Shown here: positions 51,871 through 61,497 of the stretch, one piece after another
How the letters are laid out: each line of letters begins with the position of its first letter
How positions within the stretch are numbered: the first letter of the stretch is position 1
Source: Lachnospiraceae bacterium
GTDB lineage: Bacteria; Bacillota; Clostridia; Lachnospirales; Lachnospiraceae
NCBI GenBank assembly: GCA_017517305.1
Contig: JAFWZV010000001.1
Coordinates: 1-64,000 of the forward strand
DNA length: 64,000 nucleotides
Direction: 5' to 3'
Translations under genes and position numbers: made by a program
The notes under the pieces: model-generated
Told to the model about the DNA's origin: nothing
What the model saw: the letters and a program-made list of their open reading frames with translations, nothing else
Database searches by the model: none

Positions 51871-53292
51871 ATGAAGGATAAAAAGAAACTTATACCTAGA
51901 ATAATAATGATAATGATGTTACTGGTGCTTGGAATAGGAATAACTATATCTATAATAGATTTAGTTAAGGAAAAAAGTGGTGCTAAAAAGATGATAAATG
52001 ATGATGGACAGATTGTTACACTAGATGAAATACCAGGCAAAATGGACCAGCACACTGTGCTTCTTAGTGCCAGCCAAAGTAATAATGGGTTGGTTAGTAG
52101 AGAAGAGGATTATCATCAGTCTAATAAATGGAAGGTATATTATGACGGAACTGTAGAGTACTATGAGACTTATAATCTAAGCGGTAGAACTTCTATAGTT
52201 ACTTGGGAGCTTACAGATGAACAGTTTAATAAACTAATAGAGTTACTTCAAGGAAGCTTTTTCGATTATACTGAGGACTATGATTCAGCTTGTGACGGTG
52301 GCACTTGGCATTATACCTATTACAACCTAGAAGGAGAGAAGCTACATTCCTACAATGGCTATAATTATTCAGTTCCGGTGTTGCTTGATATATCAGAGAT
52401 ACTTAACTCGGATATGAGAGATGAGGCGGTGATTGAGCCTGTAGAAATGGGCGATAGTCACAGCATGTTAATGGATGTGGTATGGGACAGACATGTGGAG
52501 GATGTGAATGCTGATGAGTTAGTGTCTACACATTGGACCATTTACTATGATGGCTGGATTGAATCCACGGAGACCTATCAAATCGGTGGAACACAGTCAA
52601 CAATAACTTGGAGATTAGATGATTATGCTTATGGTAGATTGGTTAGAGAGTTAAAGTACTATTCAGATAAAAAGTATGATGAGGCAGTAACTGTAGATGA
52701 GGATTACTGGACTATGACACACTATGATGAGTCTGGAAATGGAATTTATAACGCTAATGCTATAAGTACAAAAGATAATATATTTGGTGGAATCTGGGGA
52801 GAACTTCAGGTTCCGGAGGAAGGTTTTGCTTATGTGGATACTACGGATTCTAAAGCTGGATGTACTACAGTATATAATGTGGATAATTATTCTATACAGA
52901 TAGAATCTATAAATCCAGGGCATTCAGATGGAACGGTACTATTTTCGTCTTATTTTTACTGGCAGGATGCGGAAGATTCCAGAACAACCATTAATATGGA
53001 ATATTACTTTGAGAAGGGCAGTCTAGTTGAAAGCTATGCCATAGACCAGATGTCTAAAACTACTCTAAATGGAGAGGATGTATACTATCATGTTAGTAGA
53101 TCAGATAATTGGCATGATACATTGTGGTTACACTATCACATTGATAACAATAGACATATGGTAATTCTATTAGAAACCACAGGATGGCGAGATGAGAATA
53201 ATAATTGGGTAGATGAGACGGATGCAGACTTAGAGAAGCTTGTTCGGGATGAAATACTTGAAAAAGCAGTTAACTTTAAAGTGGCTAGATGA
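51871..53292 (+). CDS. membrane-anchored envelope protein with duplicated domain
   Basis: 473 aa. An N-terminal membrane anchor (near residues 10-31) after a basic KDKKK start; the rest is probably outside the cell. Two related segments appear: WKVYYDGTVEYYETYNLSG...VTWELTDEQFNKL (near 85-125) and WTIYYDGWIESTETYQIGG...TWRLDDYAYGRL (near 215-255), each followed by Tyr-rich strands. An internal duplication is therefore likely. No lipobox. Function unknown; the next gene encodes a lipoprotein. Confidence 0.75.
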   Translation: MKDKKKLIPRIIMIMMLLVLGIGITISIIDLVKEKSGAKKMINDDGQIVTLDEIPGKMDQHTVLLSASQSNNGLVSREEDYHQSNKWKVYYDGTVEYYETYNLSGRTSIVTWELTDEQFNKLIELLQGSFFDYTEDYDSACDGGTWHYTYYNLEGEKLHSYNGYNYSVPVLLDISEILNSDMRDEAVIEPVEMGDSHSMLMDVVWDRHVEDVNADELVSTHWTIYYDGWIESTETYQIGGTQSTITWRLDDYAYGRLVRELKYYSDKKYDEAVTVDEDYWTMTHYDESGNGIYNANAISTKDNIFGGIWGELQVPEEGFAYVDTTDSKAGCTTVYNVDNYSIQIESINPGHSDGTVLFSSYFYWQDAEDSRTTINMEYYFEKGSLVESYAIDQMSKTTLNGEDVYYHVSRSDNWHDTLWLHYHIDNNRHMVILLETTGWRDENNNWVDETDADLEKLVRDEILEKAVNFKVAR

Positions 53293-53344
53293 TAGATGGG
53301 GATTAAGCATTATATTATAAAGCAGATTGAATTAGGAGATTGAT

Positions 53345-54568
53345 ATGAAGAATAAGGGGATAATAAAGACGAAATGTAAATACAGGAAAAAGTGGTTGAT
53401 GTGCCAGCTTGCAATACTAATCCTGTTAATCACAGGCTGTAGTAAGGTCACTGAAGAAGAAAAGTCTAAGCTAGATGAGACTAAGGATAAGGCGGTTATA
53501 TATTACAACGGAAAATATGATTTGGACGAAACAGTTGGGGACTACGATTACGACTATAATGAGGGATTGTTTGGACCAGCATATGATACAGAAACTATGT
53601 ATTTTGAAATGTCTGATGGCTATGTGGTGGTGTATGATGTGTCTAAGGATAGAATGCTTGATAACAGACAGTCGGATGAGATTGTAGGGGCTATTGAAGA
53701 GGTAATTTGGCCTGGTATATTTGAACAGGTTAAGAATATAACAGGGCAGGAAATGTATTGTAAGAAAATTGAGAGCATAAAGTATACTAGTTACGGCGCA
53801 GGCGGTGACAGAAGAGATAATTTCTTTACAGAGTATTACGAGGGAGATATTAAGTCCTATCTTGCTAAGGAGGACGTTGAGCTTTATGCCAATATGTCTG
53901 ATATGATTATAGTGTGCGATAATGAAAGCTGGAGTGAGGCGGTGGAGTACATGGAGGCTGAGATAGAAAGCTGCTTTGCCCGATATGATATCTATTGGGA
54001 TATAGAGATATTCTCATCAGATTTGTATGAAAAGTACAAGGGCAATTACAAGGATTATCGAGGTTCGTTGTATGGATATGATGGTTATATTGCAAGGGTT
54101 AGGATGGATAATGAATCAGGAACAAGTGAGCTTGTTATAGATAAACCTACATATATTCAGGTTTGTCCTGGAGTATATATGACCAGTGATGAATTTGACT
54201 TTGCATTATGTGAAGGAGATGTTATACTTGAAGAGGCTATGACAGGAGATGAATTAGCAGATTATTGTGAAACGGTGCAGGTAACTGTGGATGGTTCAGT
54301 ATATAAGGTCATATTTTCTGAAAGGGTAAAAGATTATCTTAAGACAGAAGACAAGGGCTACCTGAAGGTGTACTGCAAGATTGTACCAGAGGAATTATCG
54401 GTTCAAACCACTATGGAATTTTGTGAACTAAGTAACGGGGTAACTGATGATGTAGTTATGAAAGATTTTCACAGCGAAGACTGGGTGGATAATCTGGAGA
54501 TAGCTCATTATATGACTGTATGTGACGATGATTTATATTTCTTCGGAGAGTATGAGGCAACAGAATAA
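53345..54568 (+). CDS. putative lipoprotein of unknown function
   Basis: 407 aa. A basic start and a hydrophobic signal end in the lipobox LLITGC (Cys near residue 32), so the mature protein should be lipid-anchored outside the membrane. Acidic and Tyr/Asp-rich (YDLDETVGDYDYDYNEG). Starts 52 bases after the previous envelope protein and probably shares its transcript. No family recognised. TTAGGAG precedes ATG. Confidence 0.8.
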   Translation: MKNKGIIKTKCKYRKKWLMCQLAILILLITGCSKVTEEEKSKLDETKDKAVIYYNGKYDLDETVGDYDYDYNEGLFGPAYDTETMYFEMSDGYVVVYDVSKDRMLDNRQSDEIVGAIEEVIWPGIFEQVKNITGQEMYCKKIESIKYTSYGAGGDRRDNFFTEYYEGDIKSYLAKEDVELYANMSDMIIVCDNESWSEAVEYMEAEIESCFARYDIYWDIEIFSSDLYEKYKGNYKDYRGSLYGYDGYIARVRMDNESGTSELVIDKPTYIQVCPGVYMTSDEFDFALCEGDVILEEAMTGDELADYCETVQVTVDGSVYKVIFSERVKDYLKTEDKGYLKVYCKIVPEELSVQTTMEFCELSNGVTDDVVMKDFHSEDWVDNLEIAHYMTVCDDDLYFFGEYEATE

Positions 54569-54579
54569 GGATATAGTAG

Positions 54580-54609
54580 AAGGACAGTTCAAATTGAACT
54601 GTCCTTTTT
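54580..54609 (+). terminator. terminator after the lipoprotein gene
   Basis: AAGGACAGTTCAA (54580-54592) pairs perfectly with TTGAACTGTCCTT (54594-54606), then Ts. It isolates the Jet operon from upstream transcription. Confidence 0.9.
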
Positions 54610-54771
54610 GAAAACCCTAATTTGTATTATCTACCCTTAAAAACCACAAAATATCCTTTCCCTTGCTTGTATTTCCTCTTGTTTTGTATTAAAATTAACA
54701 TAATTATGGGATAGTGGGCTTTTATGCGGAAAAATGCCCCAATCCAACACTTATGAAACTACGAGGATACC

Positions 54772-56370
54772 ATGGCACTAAAGCACGTAATGATTAACGA
54801 CATAATTTCAGAACACAGCGCAAGAATGCAGAACCTTAAGAAATATTACCCATTCTTTGTGTTAAGCGAAACCACCTTTTCCCAGTACAAGGAGGGGAAA
54901 TATGGTTTTCTTGATATGGGTTATATTACTATGGCATCCTTGCGTTTTTTGATTAATGAGAATAATTTCCATGAGAAGGATATTACCTACGAGGAGTACG
55001 AGAGCTTTATGTCAGAGTTGCTTCGTCGAGACTTTGACCTAGACGAGCCTAAGGAAGAGGAAAAGCAGCTTATCTTGCATATATTTGACAAGCTTAAGAA
55101 TGATGGTAGAGCCTTTGAGTTTAAGTTTTACAATCCTGATACAAAGTCAAGTCAGATTGCCAGAGTTAAACTTATAGATTCTCGTATAGAGAATGGTCAG
55201 GTGCTTTATACCATTACTGCTGAGGGTATTGAGTTTTATCTTGATACCAAGGAGGTTAAGGATGAGAGCAAGATTAATGTGTCTCAGCTTCTCCTTGAGA
55301 AGATGATAACCTCCAATAACTTCAAGGGTGGTATCGATGTTGTTAAGAGAATTAATGCCCAGGTGATTAAGCTTAAGGCTGAGAAGGAGAACGTACTTAA
55401 GCTACTTGGCATGGATATATTTGAGGGTAATAAGGCCTATACAGAGTATATGGATACCATTGCAAAATGGTTTTCCGAGGAGCAGAAGCTTTTTGCTAAG
55501 AATAAGGCCTTGGTGGACAAGGCAATTAAGAAGGCTGAGTTTGAGAACAATCAGGCACAAGATTCGGATAAGAGTGGAGAAGGGGGAACTAAGCTTCTAC
55601 GTTCTAAGGCTTTAGAGGAAATCAGTAGCTTAGAGAATGAGCTTAAGAAGACCATATATAATCACAGTCAGCTTATAGCTGAGACAGTGGAGCTTTCGCA
55701 GATGGCAGACAAGATTATCGGTCAGGCAAAGCTTAGAAAGTTAAGACCTGTATTTGATTTTAGACAGAGTCTTGTAAATATTATGAAGCAGGATGACCCT
55801 TCCCTTATGGCTCATGTGGTTATGCCACTTTTTGCACCACGTATAGAGAAGACATTTTCTATTAAGTCCATAGACAATATGCTTACACTTAAATCAGAGG
55901 ACAAACAGCAGGGTGAGAAGGTGGAGAAGGCTAGCCTTGACTTAGATTTTAAATATGAGGATGAAATCCTTGATGAGAAGATAAGTCACAATTTTGCTAT
56001 GCTTTTTGTACAGCTACTTGACCAGCTTAAGAAGTGGAACAAGCTTAGTCTTAAGGAGTTTAATGGCATCTTAGAGATTAAGTTTACTAAGGATATATAT
56101 GAGAACAGAGATTATTATGCTTTCTTAGTTCACTTGGCAGGAAAGTGTGAATATAGCATGAAGCAAATGCTTGTAAAGCAGGATACCATGCTAGAGGGGA
56201 TGGTTATCTCCTATATGACAGAGGATGAAAAGTCCCAATATGAGGATATGGAATTTTCTATTTCCTTCGGTACTGAGGAGATAGAGCTTGGAGCTCTGGG
56301 TGACAATAAGGAAGCGTCACCGGATAGATTTGTAGTTACAGATATGTATTTTGAAAGGAGGCAGGGATAA
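54772..56370 (+). CDS. jetA: JetA-family (Wadjet/MukF-like) protein
   Basis: 532 aa. The N-terminal ~100 residues (MNDIISEHSARMQNLKKYYP, FLDMGYITMASLRFLINENN) and overall plan match the JetA family that I recall as PF18982 (formerly DUF5716), the kleisin-type subunit of Wadjet complexes. A helical/coiled middle (about 185-320) and a winged-helix-like end follow. It ends 2 bases before jetB. In Wadjet, JetA bridges the JetC heads. The ATG follows GAGGATACC, a modest site. Family call is strong, function here inferred. Confidence 0.85.
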   Translation: MALKHVMINDIISEHSARMQNLKKYYPFFVLSETTFSQYKEGKYGFLDMGYITMASLRFLINENNFHEKDITYEEYESFMSELLRRDFDLDEPKEEEKQLILHIFDKLKNDGRAFEFKFYNPDTKSSQIARVKLIDSRIENGQVLYTITAEGIEFYLDTKEVKDESKINVSQLLLEKMITSNNFKGGIDVVKRINAQVIKLKAEKENVLKLLGMDIFEGNKAYTEYMDTIAKWFSEEQKLFAKNKALVDKAIKKAEFENNQAQDSDKSGEGGTKLLRSKALEEISSLENELKKTIYNHSQLIAETVELSQMADKIIGQAKLRKLRPVFDFRQSLVNIMKQDDPSLMAHVVMPLFAPRIEKTFSIKSIDNMLTLKSEDKQQGEKVEKASLDLDFKYEDEILDEKISHNFAMLFVQLLDQLKKWNKLSLKEFNGILEIKFTKDIYENRDYYAFLVHLAGKCEYSMKQMLVKQDTMLEGMVISYMTEDEKSQYEDMEFSISFGTEEIELGALGDNKEASPDRFVVTDMYFERRQG

Positions 56371-56372
56371 AG

Positions 56373-57086
56373 ATGGAAGAGAGAAGCTTAGATAAAGCAC
56401 TTGATATATATTCAGCACTTATAACCGGACAGGAAGTATCCCGCTCTAATCAGGATACAAGAGATATGTATGAGGAGTACTATTCTAATTCGGCGGTTTA
56501 TGATATTACTAACCGTTTGGTGAAGAAGCTAAATCTTAACATTTATGAGTATAATGAGTCAATTTATGTTACTGCTGGAGAGGGTAACAGAGTGTTTGGA
56601 TATACCAATGAGGATATGAAGAGACAGCTAGGGCTCCGTCTTAATAAGGAGCTTTATATGGTGTATTTCATCATGTATAATGCGCTGCTTAGCTTCTATC
56701 AGGATTCAGCTTCATATCAGGTTAAGGAATATGTAAAGCAAGAGGAGATTATGGAAAGTGTAAGCTCATATCTTATGGCTATTACTAAGGATTTGTCTGT
56801 GTATTCCATGGATGACCTTGAGGCAGATAGCTTTAAGACAATTGCGCTTTTGTGGGATGAGCTTCCGGCAGTTACCTCAGATGACAAGGATAAGAACAGA
56901 GCCTCACGAGCATCTCGTACAGGCTATGTTAAGCTTACCTTCAACTTCCTTATAGCTCAGAAGCTTTTTGTGGAGGTTGAGGATAGATATTATCCTACTG
57001 ATAGATTTAAGGCTTTGGTTGAGAACTACTTTGAGGAGTACAAGGGTAGAATTTATAAGGCCTTAGGAGGTGAAGTGGATGCCTAG
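56373..57086 (+). CDS. jetB: JetB-like (MukE/KITE-type) subunit
   Basis: 237 aa, helical with winged-helix-like segments (ITNRLVKKLNLNIYEYNESI, RLNKELYMVYFIMYNALLSF, KLTFNFLIAQKLFVEVED), of the type I recall as DUF6063. Position between JetA and JetC and size match the JetB/MukE subunit, which binds the kleisin. AGGAGG of jetC lies within its end, and the jetC ATG overlaps its stop by 8 bases, so the three proteins are made in linked amounts. Confidence 0.8.
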   Translation: MEERSLDKALDIYSALITGQEVSRSNQDTRDMYEEYYSNSAVYDITNRLVKKLNLNIYEYNESIYVTAGEGNRVFGYTNEDMKRQLGLRLNKELYMVYFIMYNALLSFYQDSASYQVKEYVKQEEIMESVSSYLMAITKDLSVYSMDDLEADSFKTIALLWDELPAVTSDDKDKNRASRASRTGYVKLTFNFLIAQKLFVEVEDRYYPTDRFKALVENYFEEYKGRIYKALGGEVDA

Positions 57087-60000
57087 TATTAACAGAATCA
57101 GAGTTAACAATGTAAAGTATAATTTTGGCACCCAGTTCTATGATGATTTTACTATGAGGCTTTATGGTAAGAACACCCTCTATGATCTGGCAAATGGTGG
57201 TGGTAAGAGTGTGCTTATGCTACTTTTACTTCAGAATATGATACCTAATTGTACCCTAGATGATAAGCAGCCTATAGAGAAGCTTTTTAGAACAGGAAAT
57301 AGTAATACAACCATTCATTCCTTGGTAGAGTGGAAGCTGGATGATACTGATGATGGCTACAGATATATGACCACAGGCTTTTGTGCCAGAAAGGCAAAGG
57401 AAAGCGATAGTGAGTCTGAGGCTCGTGCTAATAAGGATGTGGCAGCAATAGAGTATTTTAATTATTGTATCTTCTATAAGGAGTACAATAAGCATGATAT
57501 AGTAAATCTTCCTTTGACTAAGGATGGAGAGAGAGTTACCTTCAGTGGGCTAAAGAATTTCCTTAAGGAGTTAGAACACAGAGATATGAGTCTTAAGGTT
57601 CGTATCTTTGAACGAAAGGGTGAGTATCAGCGATTTATCAGTGAGTATGGTATTCACGAAAGTCAGTGGGAGATAATCAGAGGAATTAACAAGACTGAGG
57701 GACATGTTAGAACTTATTTTGAGAATAATTATAAGACCACTCGTAAGGTAGTAGAGGATCTTCTTATAGAGGAGATTATAGAGAAAGCTTTCTTGGTGAA
57801 GACTAGCCGTGATGAGGATGGAACAGATTCTATGGCTAAGATGCTTATGGATATTAAGGAGCAGCTTACAGTCTTAGCTAAGAAGAAAAAGGATATTAAG
57901 GCTTATGATAGACAGGCTGAGCTTATAGGTGTTTTGGCGGATAAGGTAGAGTCCTTTATAGGTCTATTCAAAGAACAAAGTAGCTTGTCTGAGCTTTTGG
58001 CAAATATCTGCGTAACTGGGGAGGAGTTTGCCCGTAATGATGAGAAGCAGCTAAAGGCTTTAGAGCTTAAGAGAGATGAAGCTAGAGAGCTTAAGAATAA
58101 GCAGAGAGAACGTATAGAGTGTCTTAAGGTATCTAAGGATAAGAGACAGCTAGAGGAGCTTAACAAGGAGGAGCAGCTTCTACTCAATCGAGTTACAGAG
58201 CTTAAGGAAAGAGCAAAGTCCCTTAGGGAAGATCTTTCCCTAAAGGAAAGTATTAATGAATATTTGGAGTACTTGGATGATAGAGCTAAGTACTACCAGC
58301 ACGACGCAGTTATTAAGACAATGATGGCTGAGTCCTCTTTTGATGAGGAAAAATTATATACTTATGCATATAACATTAAGATGCGTACTGATAAGCTTCT
58401 TATGGATTTAAGAAAACAGATAGAGGAAGTTACCTCTGAATTAGCTAGCCTAAGAGAAAAGGATGCTATGAATGAGAAGCTTCTCTCGGAGGCTAAGGTG
58501 TCTCTGGCTGTTGCTAAGAATACTAAGGCTGCGGCGGATGAGGAGATAGTACATTTAAGCGAAGAACTGTCAGATATTAGAATGTCTATGAATAGCATCA
58601 AATTCACAGATGTGGGTCAGCAGCTTTCTGAGGCAAGAGATGTGGCTGCTACTTATGAGAAGGAAATAAATGATGCTAAGGCTCTTATGGATGAAAATTC
58701 TAATAAGATTCAGACAGCCACCATAGAGCTTACAGAATTGAATAACAAATTTTTGGAGAATGATAAGCTGATATCAGAGCTTACAGCACATCAGTCAGAA
58801 TATGATGAGGCTAGTGAAAAGCTTAATAATATTAAGACTGTATATGGCGCAACTAAGGAGGATGAGCTTCTTAGAATTATATCAGATAGAATTACTCAGG
58901 CTGTTCTTGATATTGCAGCAGTGAAGAAGAACATTGACAAGTCTATGAAGACAATCAATAGACTTAAAGAGGGCAGAATAATAGGTGTATCTAAGGCGGC
59001 TAAGAAGGCCATTGATTACATTGAAACTAGACATGGTATAGTGGCTATGTTTGGTATGGATTATTTGTCCGCGTTACCTGTTGATAAGCAAAAGGAGCTG
59101 CTTGCAACTAATCCAGAGCTTGCTTACGGCGTTTTGGTTAAGGATTATGAGGCAATTGCAGGAGATCCTAACATCTATAAGCTTGATACTGAAGAGGAAA
59201 CTGTAAATATTTATGATATGGAGGCAGTGGATTCTAAAGCGATACATTTTGGAGAAAATGTATTTTCTATACATGCAGACGCAGCATATATTACTGATGA
59301 GAATACCAAGGACAAGCTTATTGAGGCCGAGAGGAATAAGGTTAAGGATTATGAGCTTCAGCTTGAGATTAAGGATGAGATGCTTTCAGCCTACAGACAG
59401 GACCAGGAGTTTGTGCTTAGAATGTCTGAGAGTGATTTGCTTAAGTCTAAGGAGAAGCTTAAGGCTGCACAAGACCTTGCTGTTACCTTGGCTGAGCGTA
59501 TAGATGCTACTCAGAGCAATATTAAGGGCTATAAGCTGGCTATAGATAATGCAAAGACTCAGATAGAGGATAAGAAGGATGAGCTAGAAAAGTGCAATCA
59601 GGATATTACTAAGCTTTATGCAGTGGAGAAGCTTAGTGGTATTATTTCCGCTAAGGAGGAGATAGCTGATAAGGCCAGAGAGGATATTGACAGATTAGAG
59701 CTTCAGCTTAGTAATCTTGTGAATTCTTCTGATGATGAGGGTATGTCCTTGGTGGAGACAGAGGCAAAGCTTAATTCCCTTAAGGCAAGATATGATGAAC
59801 AAAATAGAGAGTGGGAGAGCAATTATAAGGCTTACTACAATATTGACAAGGAATATCAGATACTTACTATAGGTGATGATGAGCTTAAGGCTAGATTTAC
59901 AGCTATGGTTAGTATGGGCAGTGATGATGCTAAGGCCATAGAGGATAAGAAGCTTCTTATGGACACAATTAAGGTGTCTATGGACAGGGCCTTAAAGAAT

Positions 60001-61482
60001 ATCGAAAAGCGTGGAATTAGTCTTCAGATTTTGAAGGATTATGAGAAAAATAATCAGCTTTTTGTATCTGATGATAAGGTTTTAGATAGCTGTAAGCATT
60101 CTATACAGGATGTGGAGCAGCAGATTGCTGACGCAAGAGGCAAGCAGGAGAAAAAGCACGCTGAGATTAATAGATTAGAGGGTAGTATTGAATATGCTAT
60201 TAAGAATATTCAGGATGCCTTCGGTGAGTATGTGGAGGAAGATGCATCTCTTTCTGAGATAACTGCTACATTGGAAAATGGAGAAGAACTCCTAAAGCGA
60301 CTTGCCAAGGAGGCAAAGGATTACGATGAGGAGTATCGCAACTACCTTAAGACTCAGGGGTATATGGTAGATCTTTATAAGGATGTTAAGAGAATAGTTA
60401 CTACCAATGATATTAGCTTAGAGGGAGCAACTCCTATAAGTGAGGAGAAGGATAAGCTTAGAGAAATATTTGAGGATAGCTTACTTAAGTTTGACAGAAG
60501 CAATAAGGCTTTAGAGAAGGCGAAAAATGAATTGGTGCGCTTTAAGGGTAATACCTCAGTGGCATTAGAGCAAATGAGTGCTTTTGAGCTTGCTAATACA
60601 ATAAGGGAGGATGTGCTGATTCCTGCAGATTATGAAGCGGCAAACCTTCTTATGGATAATCTAAAGTCTATCTCTGATTATATCATTTTAGAGCGTGATA
60701 GAATTGAGAAGAGCTTGGTTGATATGGAGACTATTAAGGCTAACTTTGAGGAGCAGTGCTTACAGAGATGTCTGGATGTGAAGACTGAGCTTGATAAGCT
60801 TCCAAAGCTTTCTAGAATCGTAGCTGATGGTGAGGCCATTCAGATGGTTGGACTTAATATTCCATACTTTAAGGAGGAATTCTTGAAGCAGAGAATGTCA
60901 CAGTATATTGATAATATTGTGTCTCAGGCTGATGACTATGCAAATGAGAAAGATCAGGTGAAATTTATACGTAATAGCCTGGCTTTGAAGAAGCTATTTG
61001 GAGTAATAGTAACAGATATGAATGGTATCAAGCTTAGTCTTTATAAGCGTGAGCGCATTAAGGAGCAGAGTAGATATCTTAAATATGAGGAGGCTGTAGG
61101 TTCTACAGGACAGTCTCAGGGTATTTATATTCAGTTCTTAGTAAGTATAATTAATTACATTTCCGGTATGTATCACACTGGCAATGAGGATATAAGAACT
61201 AAGACTATATTTATAGATAACCCATTTGGTGCTGCAAAGGACGTGTATATTTGGGAACCAATATTTGCACTTCTTAAGGCAAATAATGTGCAGCTAATTG
61301 TACCGGCCAGAGGAGCAACACCTGCTATAACAGGCAGATTTGATGTGAATTATATCCTAGGACAGCAAATGTCTAAGGGTAAGCAGCTTACAGTAGTAAC
61401 AGATTACACCAGCAAGGTTGACCAGGAAGAGCTTGAGTACAAGGATCTTGAATTCGAGCAGGTTACCTTTGACTTTATATAG
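57079..61482 (+). CDS. jetC: JetC-like SMC ATPase
   Basis: 1467 aa from ATG 57079, 8 bases after GGAGG. Head ATPase parts are split to the two ends: the Walker A-like loop DLANGGGKSVLMLL (Lys 43) lacks the usual first Gly; signature TGQSQGIYIQFL (near 1335) and Walker B KTIFIDNPFGAAKD (near 1375) are at the C-terminus. Between them lie long coiled coils (about 260-600 and 740-1190) around a globular hinge-like part (HGIVAMFGMDYLSALPVDKQ). This is the MukB/JetC plan. In Wadjet such complexes extrude DNA loops and detect small circular DNA. Confidence 0.88.
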   Translation: MPSINRIRVNNVKYNFGTQFYDDFTMRLYGKNTLYDLANGGGKSVLMLLLLQNMIPNCTLDDKQPIEKLFRTGNSNTTIHSLVEWKLDDTDDGYRYMTTGFCARKAKESDSESEARANKDVAAIEYFNYCIFYKEYNKHDIVNLPLTKDGERVTFSGLKNFLKELEHRDMSLKVRIFERKGEYQRFISEYGIHESQWEIIRGINKTEGHVRTYFENNYKTTRKVVEDLLIEEIIEKAFLVKTSRDEDGTDSMAKMLMDIKEQLTVLAKKKKDIKAYDRQAELIGVLADKVESFIGLFKEQSSLSELLANICVTGEEFARNDEKQLKALELKRDEARELKNKQRERIECLKVSKDKRQLEELNKEEQLLLNRVTELKERAKSLREDLSLKESINEYLEYLDDRAKYYQHDAVIKTMMAESSFDEEKLYTYAYNIKMRTDKLLMDLRKQIEEVTSELASLREKDAMNEKLLSEAKVSLAVAKNTKAAADEEIVHLSEELSDIRMSMNSIKFTDVGQQLSEARDVAATYEKEINDAKALMDENSNKIQTATIELTELNNKFLENDKLISELTAHQSEYDEASEKLNNIKTVYGATKEDELLRIISDRITQAVLDIAAVKKNIDKSMKTINRLKEGRIIGVSKAAKKAIDYIETRHGIVAMFGMDYLSALPVDKQKELLATNPELAYGVLVKDYEAIAGDPNIYKLDTEEETVNIYDMEAVDSKAIHFGENVFSIHADAAYITDENTKDKLIEAERNKVKDYELQLEIKDEMLSAYRQDQEFVLRMSESDLLKSKEKLKAAQDLAVTLAERIDATQSNIKGYKLAIDNAKTQIEDKKDELEKCNQDITKLYAVEKLSGIISAKEEIADKAREDIDRLELQLSNLVNSSDDEGMSLVETEAKLNSLKARYDEQNREWESNYKAYYNIDKEYQILTIGDDELKARFTAMVSMGSDDAKAIEDKKLLMDTIKVSMDRALKNIEKRGISLQILKDYEKNNQLFVSDDKVLDSCKHSIQDVEQQIADARGKQEKKHAEINRLEGSIEYAIKNIQDAFGEYVEEDASLSEITATLENGEELLKRLAKEAKDYDEEYRNYLKTQGYMVDLYKDVKRIVTTNDISLEGATPISEEKDKLREIFEDSLLKFDRSNKALEKAKNELVRFKGNTSVALEQMSAFELANTIREDVLIPADYEAANLLMDNLKSISDYIILERDRIEKSLVDMETIKANFEEQCLQRCLDVKTELDKLPKLSRIVADGEAIQMVGLNIPYFKEEFLKQRMSQYIDNIVSQADDYANEKDQVKFIRNSLALKKLFGVIVTDMNGIKLSLYKRERIKEQSRYLKYEEAVGSTGQSQGIYIQFLVSIINYISGMYHTGNEDIRTKTIFIDNPFGAAKDVYIWEPIFALLKANNVQLIVPARGATPAITGRFDVNYILGQQMSKGKQLTVVTDYTSKVDQEELEYKDLEFEQVTFDFI

Positions 61483-61497
61483 AAGGGGGAGTAAGAG

